A stretch of 64,000 nt of DNA, taken from positions 1,589,001-1,653,000 of the forward strand of contig NC_092562.1 in assembly GCF_037975245.1 (NCBI RefSeq), given 5' to 3'. Below, in pieces: positions 13,110 through 27,700 of the stretch. The first letter of the stretch is position 1; every line of letters begins with the position of its first letter. The notes under the pieces are model-generated. The model was not told where the DNA came from. It saw nothing but the letters and a program-made list of their open reading frames with translations, and did no database searches. The position numbers were made by a program, and so were the translations under genes. The stretch is from Apostichopus japonicus (lineage: Eukaryota > Echinodermata > Holothuroidea > Aspidochirotida > Stichopodidae).

Positions 13110-16100
13110 TATACATGGCATAACGCACTTAGGTCTTTAGCTACATATTGTGCTGATAGTGATAGGCTAGGATACGTCAGTACCGTCTAACGATAGATGA
13201 ATCAAACATAGCGGAACCCATCGCCTTGACCTATGGCGACCTTGCTATACCAATTTCTCTCGTGTCTTGCAGTGACATTCGTGACATTTTCAGTGGTTAA
13301 ATCTACTGTTTAATTAACCAGTAAAGCATTCGCATTCGTTCGGCAAACTCGCCGTGCAGTCGTTTGTTAAAATGCTAGCTTTTGCATGATTAAGTACTTT
13401 GTTTACACTACATACACACTGTACACGTTTGTACGTATACAAAATGTTCATCGTGTGCATTGTATGTTCATAGTGCAACACGATATTCCCCACAACAGAG
13501 TACCGTCGCCCTAATAACATAACCAGTAACTGTAAGTTTCGCAGAATATTGCCTTCTGGTTTACAAGAGAGGAATTATGTGGTAGATTAGTTCGACTGAA
13601 AACGGTTCTAACATCTATTTAAGGCATTTCAAGACTTGTATAAGTAAAGCAAACACGAAACTAGGACCATGATCACGTGATCTTTGTTGACCACTGTGCA
13701 TATCAATGAGCTATAAGATGGCGATCAATGACTAGATTTTCGTAACAAATATTCCGTTCAAACTGAATGAACCAATCGGCATAATTTTTACATGTTTGTA
13801 AATAATAAAAAATAATAATAATAGCTAAACTAAAACCATTTGCCCAAAGATTTCATTTTGGTCAAGTTAGGGCGTTAAATGCCAAAGAGAACAACTTGTG
13901 GGTTAGATATTCTCCATTGATAAAATACTTTATTTTTCATTTTCAAAATCCTCAGTCCGACAAAAAAAGCTTACTGAAAATTGATGAATTTAGCGTTGCT
14001 GGACAGATAACTGTTTAAATTTACAGAAACTGTGCGCCCCAAAGTAAAGTAATCACTATAGTAGCAGAAGAGAGTCGATTACAACAGAAATTATACATTG
14101 AACCCTGTATTTTAGGCCGCCGGGTAGTTCAGGAAATGCTAATGCGACGTCACCATATTGTCTAATCTGGTGAATTTTTCACGAAATAACTCTGCAACAA
14201 GCCGTTGAGAAGTTATGCGCAGCAGTATGCCAACGAGATAACGAAACAATGTTGGCGCTTTTAAGTTTTTGATAGGTTGCTACGCGGCATGGCGTACTGT
14301 TATTTTTAAAAATTGGTCGGATGTTGGGGCCAGGGTGTGTTCGAGATTCTATCTGAGGTACACTCTCACCAGTGGGATGAGGACGTTCAAATGGCGGTCT
14401 CGGATACCAGAATAGGTATCGACAATTACACGCCTGTCTCGTCTATGAACACTCATCCAATTACGAAGGCTCGATATATATCCGGTGTTCACCCCCAAAT
14501 TATCGCATGGACTGAGAATTCAAGTGAGCTGGTGTTTACTTCCTAATCTCCACTGCATTCACTGAACCAATACCAAGTATCTGTTTGAACGATCGAGGCC
14601 ATGTGATAGACAATGTGCTGGGAATAACGTTATCATTCATTGTTATGTTATCAATGAACCACGATATAGTATAGGTCAATATGAACAAGAAATGACCGTG
14701 TAAAAATTAACCTGAATGCAAGGCCGATGTGTGCGATTATCGTGATTAAATTTTCGTGTTTGTAAAATGTAAAGTCTACGGCAACCACAATCTTCAGATA
14801 AGTTACCTTCTAATCTCTTTCCGAGTGACGCAATGGTACCAAAGTCTGTTGACAAAAATCGGTGCATCAAAGGTGTTCGATAAATTACTGCATTAATTAG
14901 ATATGCCCTTGTCTTTGAACAAAGGAAGACAATCAAATTTGAATACAGACTGCTCAGAATTTCATTATGCATCATGCATTGATATCACTTCTGATGTGAT
15001 ATGTGAACAACCATTAATCGTAATAAGCGGGTTGGTCATGCTAGCTAACTACAGTAGCTGGCAATGTGTCCCCGCCCCCTAGTCCTCCCCAAATCAAAAG
15101 CTCCTGGTAAAAGGTGCTTAATATCAGTTAGTTGCAGGTCATTAGCTTGCCTAATTACAATTTTATGTCAACTAGTGGAGTAAAAGTAAAAAAATGATTT
15201 GAAGAGTGCAAATATAATCTTGTATGTGATGAAAAGATGCTGATAGTAAAACATTTAGGGGTAACAAAATATTGAGAATTGAATCAACGATATTTATAAC
15301 TCACTCATGTGCTGACACTTGACAGACGATTGTGGATTTACTTTTCGGTCAAAAGTTTCTGACCCCCAGTCTCCAGTAGGAATATGCATTATCATTGGTG
15401 TTGCCTCTCTCTTTCTATAGACAGATATTGTTAAGAAATTACTACATCAGATAGAAAATGATGACATCTTCTGATATGTAAATGGACCTTGACACAGCTG
15501 TTGGTGATTAAAATGTTGAAATTGCTTGAAGAGTTTGCACACTGAAATCCAATAACGAGTCCGTTGTAGTCACATTAGCTGGACTATCAAAGTATTATAA
15601 CATGTAACATTAAATAAAATGTAGAAAATTTTGTAACGTTTGTATTTTTGTTTATTGCACGCAGGAAAACAAGTGGAAGTGAGACGAAACACTTAATAAG
15701 TTTTAGTACAGTAATAGTTTTTAGTTTGATCCATTTTAATAATCTTGTGGCAAGTTAATTTCTTAGTTCAGCAACTGTTCATCAGTAAGTATACTGACCC
15801 CACAACTTGAGTGTAGTTAGATGAACTCTTGAATAGGTAGGGCTTGGTACTATTTCTTGATGACCAGTGCTCTTACCATGCTCAGGGGGTATCACAATTG
15901 ACCAATTGCTGGACACCCTCTTTACCCTGTCCATTAGTATTGTACCGCAGTTTATGTAGTGACGGTAGTTAAAATATTTACTGAAACTGAATATTACCCT
16001 GGTTAATGCGAAGTCTCGTTATGTGATTATAGTTATGATAGTTATATAAATGTTAAATTATTAGGTTTTTGTCAGTTTCACACAGTGATGTGAGTCATAT

Positions 16101-17250
16101 CACTGAGCCGAATGGAAGGCACGCTAGTGTGGTGCATCCCAGCCAACACGTGTTAGCGTGGTTGTCCGACCAAACAAGCTGAAGTCTTGAGAAACCTGAA
16201 CAGAATATGATGATAAAATATTACGATAGTAGTGCTCACTTTCGATATGTTTGACGTTATTCATGTTGCAGGTATTCGAACTTACATTGTGTTCATGTTG
16301 ATATTAGTGATATTTCATGGATTGATGGTTCATGATAGTCCAATAGAATGCTATTTCAGATTGGATAATGGGCTATGCTAGTACATAGCGAAATGGACTG
16401 TGGTGATCACATGACAAATTGTGAGGGCGCTATTTCATGTGCTATACCCTCCTTTCATTCTATATGCATTTGTTGATGGGTTTGAATCCAGTGTTCTAAT
16501 CTTGTCAGTTAAGATGTACACCAACCCAATATTTGGTGATCGGTTAAATATCGACGACACATTGATTGATCATTATGAATAATTATGGGATGGTCATTTG
16601 GATAATTATTTTATATATTAATTGTCAAACCCTTGTCAATGAATATAGCAGTGGTAATCTAGTGCTTGTGCATCTTGGTATCCCAATATTTTATTCTCAT
16701 GGTTTGGGGTGCATGGACAAGTAACTAAAGTTATGCACTTGACCAATTCTTCTGACTGTGTAACATAAACATGTATCTTTGCTCAGGTGTTTAATACAAA
16801 CACTAATATCATGTTTGATTGTTGTACATGTTTCTAATCCTGTTCTCCTGTATATTTTATTCCACACATTTCAGAGGCTGTTTTTTCCTTGGTTAATAAA
16901 TCAAGGGATGGAGGGAGGGGCATGTATCAGTAGCTATGCAACTGTGAATTCCCCTGATATATTTCAGCATAAAACACATCATCTTAGAATAGAAATAGCT
17001 TGATTGGGAACTGTTAGCAAATAAGCTATGCAGCCAGGTGTTCCCACAAATGACATCAATAACAAACACAACTACAGCAAAAATGCTCAAAGTACATTGT
17101 CCAAGTCTATTATTTCAGAATTGCCAAATGCTACCAGGAATGGGTAAAGTGCTGTCCAAGTGCAAACATGTATGGCAGTCTCTGTACATAGTAGACAAGC
17201 CTTTTATATGAGACAAATGGTCAGAACCTTTAGAATTGCTTTGCAAACTT
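13110..17250. other. No gene recognised (downstream of MYSM1)
   Basis: AT-rich with scattered short ORFs. The 77-codon plus ORF at 14313-14546 has no recognisable feature. Any MYSM1 3' UTR probably ends near 17240. Confidence 0.5.
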
Positions 17251-17257
17251 TGAACAC

Positions 17258-17263
17258 TTTATT
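17258..17263 (-). terminator. Candidate poly(A) signal of MYSM1
   Basis: AATAAA on the minus strand (tttatt on plus), about 270 nt downstream of the MYSM1 stop codon. It is the first canonical hexamer I noticed after the stop. In AT-rich DNA this motif is common, so the assignment is tentative. Confidence 0.4.
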
Positions 17264-17535
17264 ATTCCCTGAAATTCGAATGACCACCTAGTATCATGAT
17301 AACCATTTCGTAAGCCCAGTGCTCTAAGGTACACTATGATGTCGAATTTTCGATATTACAACTGCATAAATGCCCGGGTCACGATTTACGAACGACACAT
17401 CTGCTTCACAAAGAGGTATCTGCTTTGAGAGAACAAATGCTCCTTCGACCAGCAGTTAAAGGCCTCAAATAATTTCATCTGCTCTATTTATGGGTAGAGT
17501 CTCAACCCATCTAGGCTGGTCACGTCAGTATCCCT

Positions 17536-18760
17536 TCAGCCGTGGTCATGGTCCGAGGTGTTCTCAACGGTTGCGTCCCTCTCATTGTCGTCGTCGTTTT
17601 CCCTTTCCGGTGGAAGCAGAAGTCTCCGGAGTTCTTCTTGGATGATTTGCTTATGCTCTTGACTCTGGTAATGACTGCAGATGGATGACAAGGTCTAGGA
17701 ACAAAGAATTGACAAAAATATGATGGGGCTATTAAACAATATCAATAACTTCTTGATAGTCACAAAGTAAGAAAGAACGGTGGTTAGTACCACTGGTGTC
17801 GAAGCCCATCAGTGACATTGTACTCAACAGTGATATCAATTAGCCCCAAGTAATCTTTGTACTAAGTATTGCCATAATATAGAAAACCTACTCTGCAAGG
17901 TGTGAGAGTAATAAAATTATAAAACCTACCAAATGATCAAGATTTTGTCAGTTTTTCATTCATGTCGGCTTCAGTCCGGGAAACTCTAAATGTGGACTAC
18001 AACTGCCGAGCTTCAAATACCAATGTAAACAATTAACTGAGCTTTCCTTGTGAACTAAAAGGGTTCTGATAGTTATCAGCAGAAATCAGTTTGCCCCGGT
18101 CAGTTGTACGGCTACATGTCTTGACGACAATCGAAACCAGGTCGCTGTGGTCGAATTGAGTCGTGTTTTGTTCAGTCCGGCGGTGTGGGACTGGCTTCAT
18201 GATCCACTTCTTAATAATGATTATTAACAACCATGGAGGTATTATTAACCTGATCAAATGGGAGAAACTTTGGTTAAGGATGGCTGGTGTTACGAGAGAA
18301 AGATCGTGTAATATAAACAGAGTTTACGAACGACAGCTTCCAGAGACGATATTTCAACTAGGATATCTCCCAAACGGAGCCAGCATTGTCCATCACAAAG
18401 ATCTCTATTGCATAAGGTACGTTGACGGTTGGGTTTGTGTCTCCTGTATGCTTCCAGCACATACCTTGAAAAGTTGACACCACAGTTAAATTAAAAGCTT
18501 TGACTTAACCCAAAATGAGTCAAATTTGAAAATGAGAACAACTGAAACCTCACTGGAGGGGGTGCATTAGAGGTCCCAAGGGAAAAAGGTTACTTTCTAT
18601 GCGTGGGTAGGGAGTAGGTTTGATCTACTAAGTTAATATGAAGACTACGCATTAATAAAAGATAACTTTTGAAGCAAATACATTGTAATTTAAATAACAG
18701 AAACTTACCGTTGTAAGGTAAGTACAGGTATTATTGTAAAGCTCATTCATCAGGATAGGT
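17536..18760 (-). other. MYSM1: MYSM1 exons 20-21: C-terminal tail with an LxxLL motif
   Basis: Exon 20 (18709-18760) encodes [18 protein letters not shown]; exon 21 (17536-17694) ends in ...[19 protein letters not shown] and a TGA stop. The last exon contains LRRLL (residues 864-868), an LxxLL pattern like the nuclear-receptor box described for vertebrate MYSM1. Whether it acts as such is inference; LxxLL occurs often in helices by chance. Confidence 0.8.
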
Positions 18761-21700
18761 CTGTAAGATAATCAATCATGTTGAAAAATCAATCAATCCA
18801 TATCGTGTGACATTCTTATTAAATAAAATGATCAATACTTCCTTAAGGCCCGGTCACACTACAGCGATATTTTATCGGAATACGGTCCGATTTTTCCGAT
18901 TTTAGGCCGAAGAGTGAGGTTTGTGGTAGTGAATGTAATGAATGCAGTGGAATATTCGAATACCTACTCCAAATCTGAGGGGTTCTGGAACGGACTGCAT
19001 TCTGAAGTGACGTCACATCGAAAAACGATAAAAATCGGAAGAGAAATCGGATAGCTATCCGATAAAAGGAAACGGAGTCAATATCAAAAGTTAGGAGAGG
19101 GCTATTCCACATCGGAATGGCTCAACAGATAGCAATTCAGGTCCTTTATTACTGTGGCTAGAAGACCCGAACGAAAAACTGGCTATTTCGGTATAGTGTG
19201 ATCGGGCCTTTAAGATCGCATACGGCTAACAAACACAATACATGCTAACGTTCAAGCTCTGCACGTCATGGAAGCAGCTTTTGGAGTTGATATTTGATTA
19301 CATTTTTCAATGCTGTCTGACATGACATTCCGTTACCAATGTCTAAGTGATTAGCTTGTTTGCCGCTTATTTTTTCGAAATAATAATAATGAAAATAAAA
19401 ATAAAACAAAATTGTTAGCAAACTGCTTATCCACTAAAGAGCCTGTGTAATAGAATGTGTAAAAGTAAGTTGGCCTGACGTTTCGATCCTAGCAGGATCT
19501 TCTTCATAGGCTGAAGCCTCTGAAGAAGATCCTGCTAGGATCAAAACGAAATAATAATGAGGTAAAAGTTGATTTGGGTTTATATTTTCCAATTTGTTTT
19601 GAAGTGATAATAGTACTACTAACAATGTATAGCATGAGCTGGCTTTACTGATATTTCATTCCAAATAATAACTTCAAAGCTGCTTTCCTTTGAAGTGTAT
19701 ATAATTACACCACTTTGATGTGTCAAAACGATGTTGAGGATTGTACCACACACAATACAAACCGTTCACCATTAAATCCCAGAGCAAGTTATTTCCTTTG
19801 GTTTACAAAGCGCAGTTGGTTTTCACAGAATGACGAAGAAAAGGTGAAATTTTCCACAGTTGCTTTTAGAATGTGATTACCTGTTACATGTAGCAGTTTC
19901 TGGGTGATGGAATTTCTTCCCATCCAACAGAATCAGTAACTATCTGTTAGTTTAACATTCCTTTGGTGATAAAGTTCAAAGAGGGCAGTCCTCCCCTTCA
20001 CTCCCCCTCCCTGACTTGAAGCATTTAATGACGACTCGAGTGCTGTGACTATCCCCATGGCTGTATATGACTGCTTGGCATCATAAAATAACTGCCTTTA
20101 AGTCCATTTTATATCAAACATAATAGATTTGGTGAACCTGTCAGTAATTGGTGGCAATATATAATAAATAGCTATTTCAAAGACTTGTTTTTACTTACGC
20201 GGGGTGACCGTGAAACATCTCCATCAACTCTCTGCTCTTTTGGACAAGTAGCCCAGGGTTAGCATTTTCTTTGTTTGTTGAAAAGTCAAACTGAAAAGGT
20301 TGATCTGCAGGAAAAGTGGAAACAAACATTATTAGTAACTCTGACAGAAATAACATATTCGAAAATTAAAAACTAACTTAACTCTGTGACCAGACCAAGG
20401 ATTTAACAGCTATCCATCCAAATATCTAAAAAAACACAGAACATCAAAAAATACAATTCGCTGATCATATTAACATAAGTGTTGTTGTTGCTAAATTATT
20501 ACTACAAGTAAATGGTAAAATGACTGTGAAATTTCACAATTGTTGAACATTTCAAATACAGCTTCTTGTGTTCCAATCCTTTTTTTATTGTTGTTTTAAA
20601 TATGATTATTAATATTATGAGTTATTATTACTACAAGTCAACTCACATTCTTCGTCTGCAACGTATTCCACTTGTTTTACCATCAGGCAGTTGATCATAG
20701 AGGTGTCGCTCCTCTGGTATGGACTGATGATGATCCCGACAAACGGAGCCCCGCCCTGGCCGAACCAGCTCTGTCAAGACAAATGGCAGGCATAATGACG
20801 CAGTGGAATAAAATCTTCAAAGTTACACTCAAGAGACGTAACAACCAGTTTAGTTTTCTCTGTTAGGTACTCATTAAAAAACCCCTCTCGGGTATCACAA
20901 CGAGGATGTTGGTGCGCAGCAGTGTTAATAACAAAGCGTGGGCAATCTTGTCTTAAACACCTCAAGACTAGGGCTCTCTTTAACGGCCAAGGATTGCGTA
21001 TTCCAGTCTTTTATAGTCCTAGGATAGAAACTATACTGAAAAGCACGATGATTATGTGGAATTTGTGTTATAGCCGCCACTTCTCCCTTGTTTCAAGAAG
21101 GGATTAGTCTCGTTTGAGACTGCAACTAGACCGTTAATAATTTGGCAAAAAAGCAGTTTTAAAGCAACTTGACACATCAACCTGCTCTTGGAAGATACAT
21201 AAATTACTCAAACTACTCAAAACGATGAGACTTTAAAGCAGAAAATTGATGAGGTTTTCAATTTCCTATTTCTATCCAACTGGTGTCAAGAATAAAGTTA
21301 TCTATTCTCTATAATAATAAGGACTTCAATAAATCTGTGTTTCTAGATTAATGGCTTCTTCCTCTTTAATAGAAGCAGGCCTGTAACGACTCAAGACATT
21401 GCCTCGACTTTTAATGGCTGAAGTAGTCTGCATTACCGATGCCATTCCCTGTTGAATATTTCATGAACCTCTCTGGTCTGTTTCGGATGCTGTATCCGGT
21501 CCAAAACAGGTTAAGAACAAAGAAAGGGGAGAGGATGGGCATCTACGTTTCAACAAGTGTATTATCCTTGGAGAGTGAGGGTTGAAGCAAACGACTAAAT
21601 AACATTATACACTCCACATTAGAGGGAGCTTAGGTTTCCCATCTCAGTTCCAATGTGGTCAAGACATTGGGTCATTAATACTACACAACATTGACACATC

Positions 21701-24700
21701 CTTAGTTACATTGGAATTGTGGGATTATTAAATCCAGAAAAAGATACGTTTTTTTCATTACTCAAAACTTAAAGAAAATTTGTGCATTTTCTCATTGGTG
21801 ATTTGGCTTCTGAGTTTGAACGGAGTGGGTGGGGGGGGGGGGGGGGCTCACTGACCCAGTACTCTGACTTGAAGGGGTCCATGAATTGTGAAATCACAGA
21901 GAGACATTGTCCACCCTTACTAGGATGAACATGACCGAATTTCATAATAAGGTAACAAAAAAAACAACTATGCATGTTTCTAAACTAATTGTGTTTTGGC
22001 CCTTACCATCTATGTAGCCATCAAACTATTTATATTAAAGCAGATCAAGGCACATTTAAAACATGTGCAATCATTTTCCTATAATTATTCCATAATGGAG
22101 TTGATAAAATTATAGTATACATAATAGCTAAACACAATAAATTAACAGCTGACGTTACCTGGAATTCCGCTTGGGTTTCTACATCCCGGACGGATGGGTT
22201 GGGAAGGAATGCTGGATGACTGTGATACCATCCCACCACCTGGTGACCGTGAGACATTATCTGTACAGAGGCCTCTGTTTGAGACACTATGTGATGGGAC
22301 AGAAATATGTTACCACGGAATCTAACACTCAATAAAATCAACATTCTTGTGCAGTGGCTCCAATACAGAATGGTAAACAATTCCTTAAATTTACCAAGCA
22401 TACAGTCGAGGAACTCTGAGTTTTGCATATTCAATTACAATGCCTTTCTGTAGTAGATAAACAGTTTGTTTCTCACCTTTATTTTTTTCTTCTTGTTAAC
22501 TGTAAAGTTTCTAAGTTTACCATTCTTGTTGGCTCTAACGCTTCAAATTAGCTATTTGCTGATTTCATGGACTCAATATGCACAAGTTAAAATAAAGAGT
22601 ATAAACAAACACTTGCCTACTGTGACTTTCACTGTTATAAAGGTTTTTTTTAGTGGCTTTTAGTATCCAGTTTGATAAAATATTGATAGTGTTCAACACT
22701 AAATTTGCAAAACAATATAGTTTATTCATTTATTTGGCTAATTAAGTTTCATTCCAAGTTATGAACAGAAAGTAAAAAATGTTGTTGAAAATTTCCTATT
22801 TACATATTGGATGTAATGAGTACTAATTATGACAAATTAGTTGGAGGACACCATTGCTTGAATCACATAGACTTAATAACTTCTAATTAACTTCATTCAG
22901 CCAAAAAAAAGGGTTCAGGACGGTGTTAATAGATTATTCAATTGCAAAACATTTGAATGATACTTCCTAGGTTTGGAGCAATTGATTATTAATTGGACAA
23001 ATTCAACCGTTCCAATGCAAAAAGTGTGTTTCATCAATAAAATATGAGAAGCAATAATTTGACAATCCCTGTCTCCATAATACAAAACGAAATCAAGGCA
23101 AGTCTGTCCCAGTTGATAAATAAAATCTGAGAGTCAATAATTAGACAGCCGCCGTCTCCATAATACAAAAAGAAATACAGATAATGAGGTGAAGCAAACC
23201 ACTCGTTAAAAACATGAAATGTAAGATCAAAATCTAACGTCTGCTAAGTTGCTAGGTTCTCTAGGCACACACACCTCTGACTGTGTGTGTGTCTGCAGGC
23301 ATGTTTGTGCCATTAGATATAATTCAGATACCTTAGTTTTACAGACGAAATGTCAGTTTATTCCACATCGTTAAAGGATTAAAAGTATGATTTTGATTAA
23401 ATTAAAAAATTTAATACCTGGATCCATCTCACACTGTAATCCGGTACTGAGGCTTTTGCAAGGTTTAGCTACCTTGATGATCAGTTGGTTGAAATGTTCC
23501 TCATAGTTACCCCCTAACAGACCAATCACCTCTGTTGACGATAGGTGAGCATGCTGAAAGGTAAACAAGTAAACAAGCAAACATACAAACAGATGCACAT
23601 CGTATGGTGGTTTAATAAACAAGATTGAGATTGCAAGACAAATGACTCTACCTGTAAACACAAATTACCATAAATTAATTATTCATTACCAATCAGGAAC
23701 CAGGGATTCCCTTCCATTGCTATTTCAAAGTTTCAGGTTACAATTACAGATCTATATATGCTTCTCTGTGGAAGATTTCATGGAATCAGTGAACAAAAGT
23801 TCTTATTCAACAGGGTATAGATCAGCTCTTAGAAGGATTTTCTCATAATTTGTTTTCTTTGACTTATCTGAATTCCTGGAAAAGTACTTTAATATTAAAT
23901 ACATTTTCCTAGAAATTGGCCTATTGATGATCCAGCCAAATTTCAGAAATCAGTTCATAGATTTCAAGACAGAATTTTGTCAGCTTGTCTGAAACGCAAA
24001 ACTCACCAAATCCATCAGCGCCAGGGCATCAGCTTCGATGGTAACAGCAAATGGTGCCTTTTGAAAGGAGAACACAAACTATCATGGTTAAATATATGTC
24101 AGTAACTTTACACTGAGGTCATGTCAGGTCTGTGTGTTTATATATGTGGAATATACACTTAATTAAATTGTCACTGTTTTAATAATAAGGAACCAGAACT
24201 AAGAAATATGCTGTTCAAACAATATGGAAATATTCTTGTAGACATGCACCCTGGGCAAATAGTAAGGTTGTGTTGTGCTGCAAGGTATTCCGGTGATGGC
24301 CTCTGTGATTTCACATCTATATTAACATGTAGTATTATACTATATCACTAATCTTCAATGATTAAATCAGCAAATAAGAAAAATAATTAAAAATAGTTAA
24401 AACCATGTCTCAAATAATGAAGTACTATAAATGGTGTTTAGTGATGACATTAAAATATTTCACACAGATGATCATCGTTCACAGAAATGGCAAAACTGGT
24501 TGTTTTGAATTGCATACAAATTCTTCTTTTGTTTTAACTGGCAGCACCTTTCTGATATTGAGATGAGGGGTAAAGAGGGGTGTGCATGGGGGGTAAAAAC
24601 ATTTGGGAAGAGACATTAGACAATTATTCATCTGACTTACTGGGTTGCTCTCGTTAAAATGGCGACATTCCAGCAGTTTGAAAGGATCGTATCTGGCTTT

Positions 24701-27700
24701 TGGAGCCTTCTTCGGTCTGGAAACATGAAATGAAAGTAGAACATGACTAGAAGGGAACACGTGAAGGAGAGTAGAACGTAGATACAAAATACTTATGCGA
24801 GACATGAGAGCAGATTGAGAGGGGGGTAAGGGGGGGTTCAGAGGGGTCTTTATAAATATACCTCTTGGGTTCGGGTACAGGTATGTCATCTTCTTCCTTC
24901 TTGTCCTGTTTCAAACACGAACGCTGAAAAAAGGATATAAAAATATGAAAAAAGGGATTTATAGTCCGTACGGTAAGTAACAAATGAGAAATAAATCAAA
25001 TAAAACAAAACTAATAAATTGAAACTAGTGGGAGACTTATGGTGGTCAATGAAAATAGTCAATTGATATTTAAATAAAATGATGCAGGAAACACACACAC
25101 GCCCAATAAAACATAGACTGTATGTATGTATTTAATGTTTCCTATCACATATCACATGAAGAAATATAAGCATATATATTAAAATATATTAAGATATATT
25201 AGCATACATAACATCAAGAAATATAAACATAAATATAAACATATATTAGCATATATTAGCATACATAAACATTACATGATGTGTACCTGGCTTTTCCTTG
25301 CAGCACTGCATGTCGGTAATTCTTTCCTCTTTGTCAGGGTTTCCTTGTTCCTTTTTGAAAGTATATTCTTGTAGGGGTTTTCTTGAGAAAAGGAAAAAAC
25401 ACAAATTAAAGCGATAAGCAACAAACAATCTCATAAAAATTTAGAAATAAATGGAAAATCTTGTTCTTTTTAGTTCCTAAAGTTTGGCATTTTTTAAAAT
25501 TTTTTAATGAAATTATGAAGAAGAAAAAAAAAGGAGCAAGTTTAACCAAAATTCTCATCCCAGGATTCACAGCAAACCGAATTTGGTAACCACGGGAATG
25601 TATTTCACTTTACCCATCTGTTACTTTTGTTGCCATTCTTGGGATGTCTTGATGAAAACCAAGAAATATGAAGGATTTAAAAAGTCTGAGGTAGGACAAC
25701 ACTACCAGATATTTCAATTTGTTTTAGATTCACTACTTACCTACTCCGACATTTATTAAGCCAAGTTCCTCGAGGTTCTTGTGGATGCGGGATATGGTTG
25801 TGACATCACCATAGTTTCTCATGGAGCCACGAATAATTGTTTTGGAAATGTAAGCAGGCTTTGATGATTCCCTGTTTAAAAAATCAAATATGGGCAAAAT
25901 CAAATCCAGATGCATGCGTTGGGAAAATCGGAAATGTTTCAAATTAATTTCCCCAGGCAGCCTTCTGTTTTTTGAGTTATTTACATAATTATTCATATAA
26001 AATGAACAAAAAAAGACAAAGAAGAAGAAACGAATGCTTACCATAAATTAACAAAAAAATTCCTGATTTTCAGGTACTTCTCAGGGGTTTTTGTTCTTGG
26101 CCTATCCATTGGTAGGAAAAAGTCTGGATTGAGACTTTTTTCATCTTCTGTGATCTCTGAAATGTCTATTTTCTGTTCCTCTGATGAATTTAATTGATGT
26201 AAAAAAAAAATTAAGAAATTAAACATATAAAGGCTGCGTTTCCATAGCTTCCGAGAAACTTGTTAACTAAATCTACTAAACAAACACACTACATATACAC
26301 ACCTCCACAACTAACATCTCACTTTGAGTGTGGCAAAATCTTATCATTTCAACGAGTAGAAATTTCAAAGCGAAATAGATCTGTCTACGAAAGCATCTTC
26401 GACGAGTAAATTTTGTCTTTAGATGATATTCCGTTGGTAAAGTAATGCATTATGTTGACACAAATTACAGGGAATAAATTTAGAGATCACATTTTATATG
26501 TAGCATTTTTTTCCAGCATTATCAAGTTTATTTCTGATAAAGATACTAAAATATAGTACGCTTCAGTGTACAAAAACTGCTATACATCTTGCACTTGTGT
26601 GAACATTTGCATATACATTGTGTACAATGCATATGTGTACATGCATATGTGTACATAACTTGTGTGAACATTTGCATCATTTATTCAGTGTCACATAGCA
26701 TTTTAGGTTAAAGTATGTGATACTAAATAAAATATGACCTGATAAAGGAAAGATTCATTGAGAAAATAGAAATGTGGGGGAGGTGGAATGGGAAGGGGAG
26801 GGGTTGGGGGTGGAATGGGTGCATGGTAGGGGTCCTACCTTGATTAATGTAGTTTATAGCCCCTATCTGCTCCAAGTAGTCATGGATACTACCAATGCTG
26901 TTCACGTCACATTTTCCGATGGAATTCCGAATCACAGCCTTGGTCACGTATCTCGGTTTGGAACTTTCCCTGACAAACGGAAAACATATTATATACAATA
27001 TAGACCATGTATGTAAAAGCTATAAGTAGGCTTACTTTCAAAGAAATACCTATTTTCTTACGATAGTGTCACCCACCATTCAGTTGATATTAAAGTTGTG
27101 GAAAAGTTGATGGCTTTACAAAATCACTGAAAATTGTCTCCATCTTTAGGTTAAAACGACATCCTCGTAGCATTTGATATGGCAAACGTCTGAATTTTGC
27201 AAAGCTTAGTGATATTTTGTGTTTTGCATCTGGCAACACCAGTGTGCATGATGTCATTTCTATCACAAAGATGATAAACACATAGAGGTCCTTATTTACC
27301 ACAACTTGTGTAATCTTAAAGTAGCTATGTGGTTTGTGAAATGTTATTTCAAATAAAAATAAAAAAGCAACATTTAAAGCAAAATTAGAAAAATTTCTCA
27401 TTGAACTATTTGTATGTAATATTCTGATTTGAAAAATAGTCTGGACAACCCTCTTGGAATCGACTGGAAATGTTTATTACTGCCTACTATTAGCATTAGT
27501 TACATGCAAACAACAAACAATTACTATTGTATCCTGCTTAATCTGATCAATTGATCAACCTTATTTGGAGTGATACTTGTTGTGTTGATAAATATGTTAG
27601 TTTCTTCCAAACTCCAATTGTTAAAAACACAAACACACTTGCAGACACACACACCAATAATATGTTTTACAGCATACTGCTACTCCTCTCTTGGTTATTT

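Noticed and set aside
14313-14546. 77-codon plus ORF
   Set aside because: No recognised domain and no supporting signals; length is within chance for this window.
18843-19112. 89-codon minus ORF
   Set aside because: Lies inside a TTAA MITE and has no recognisable protein feature.
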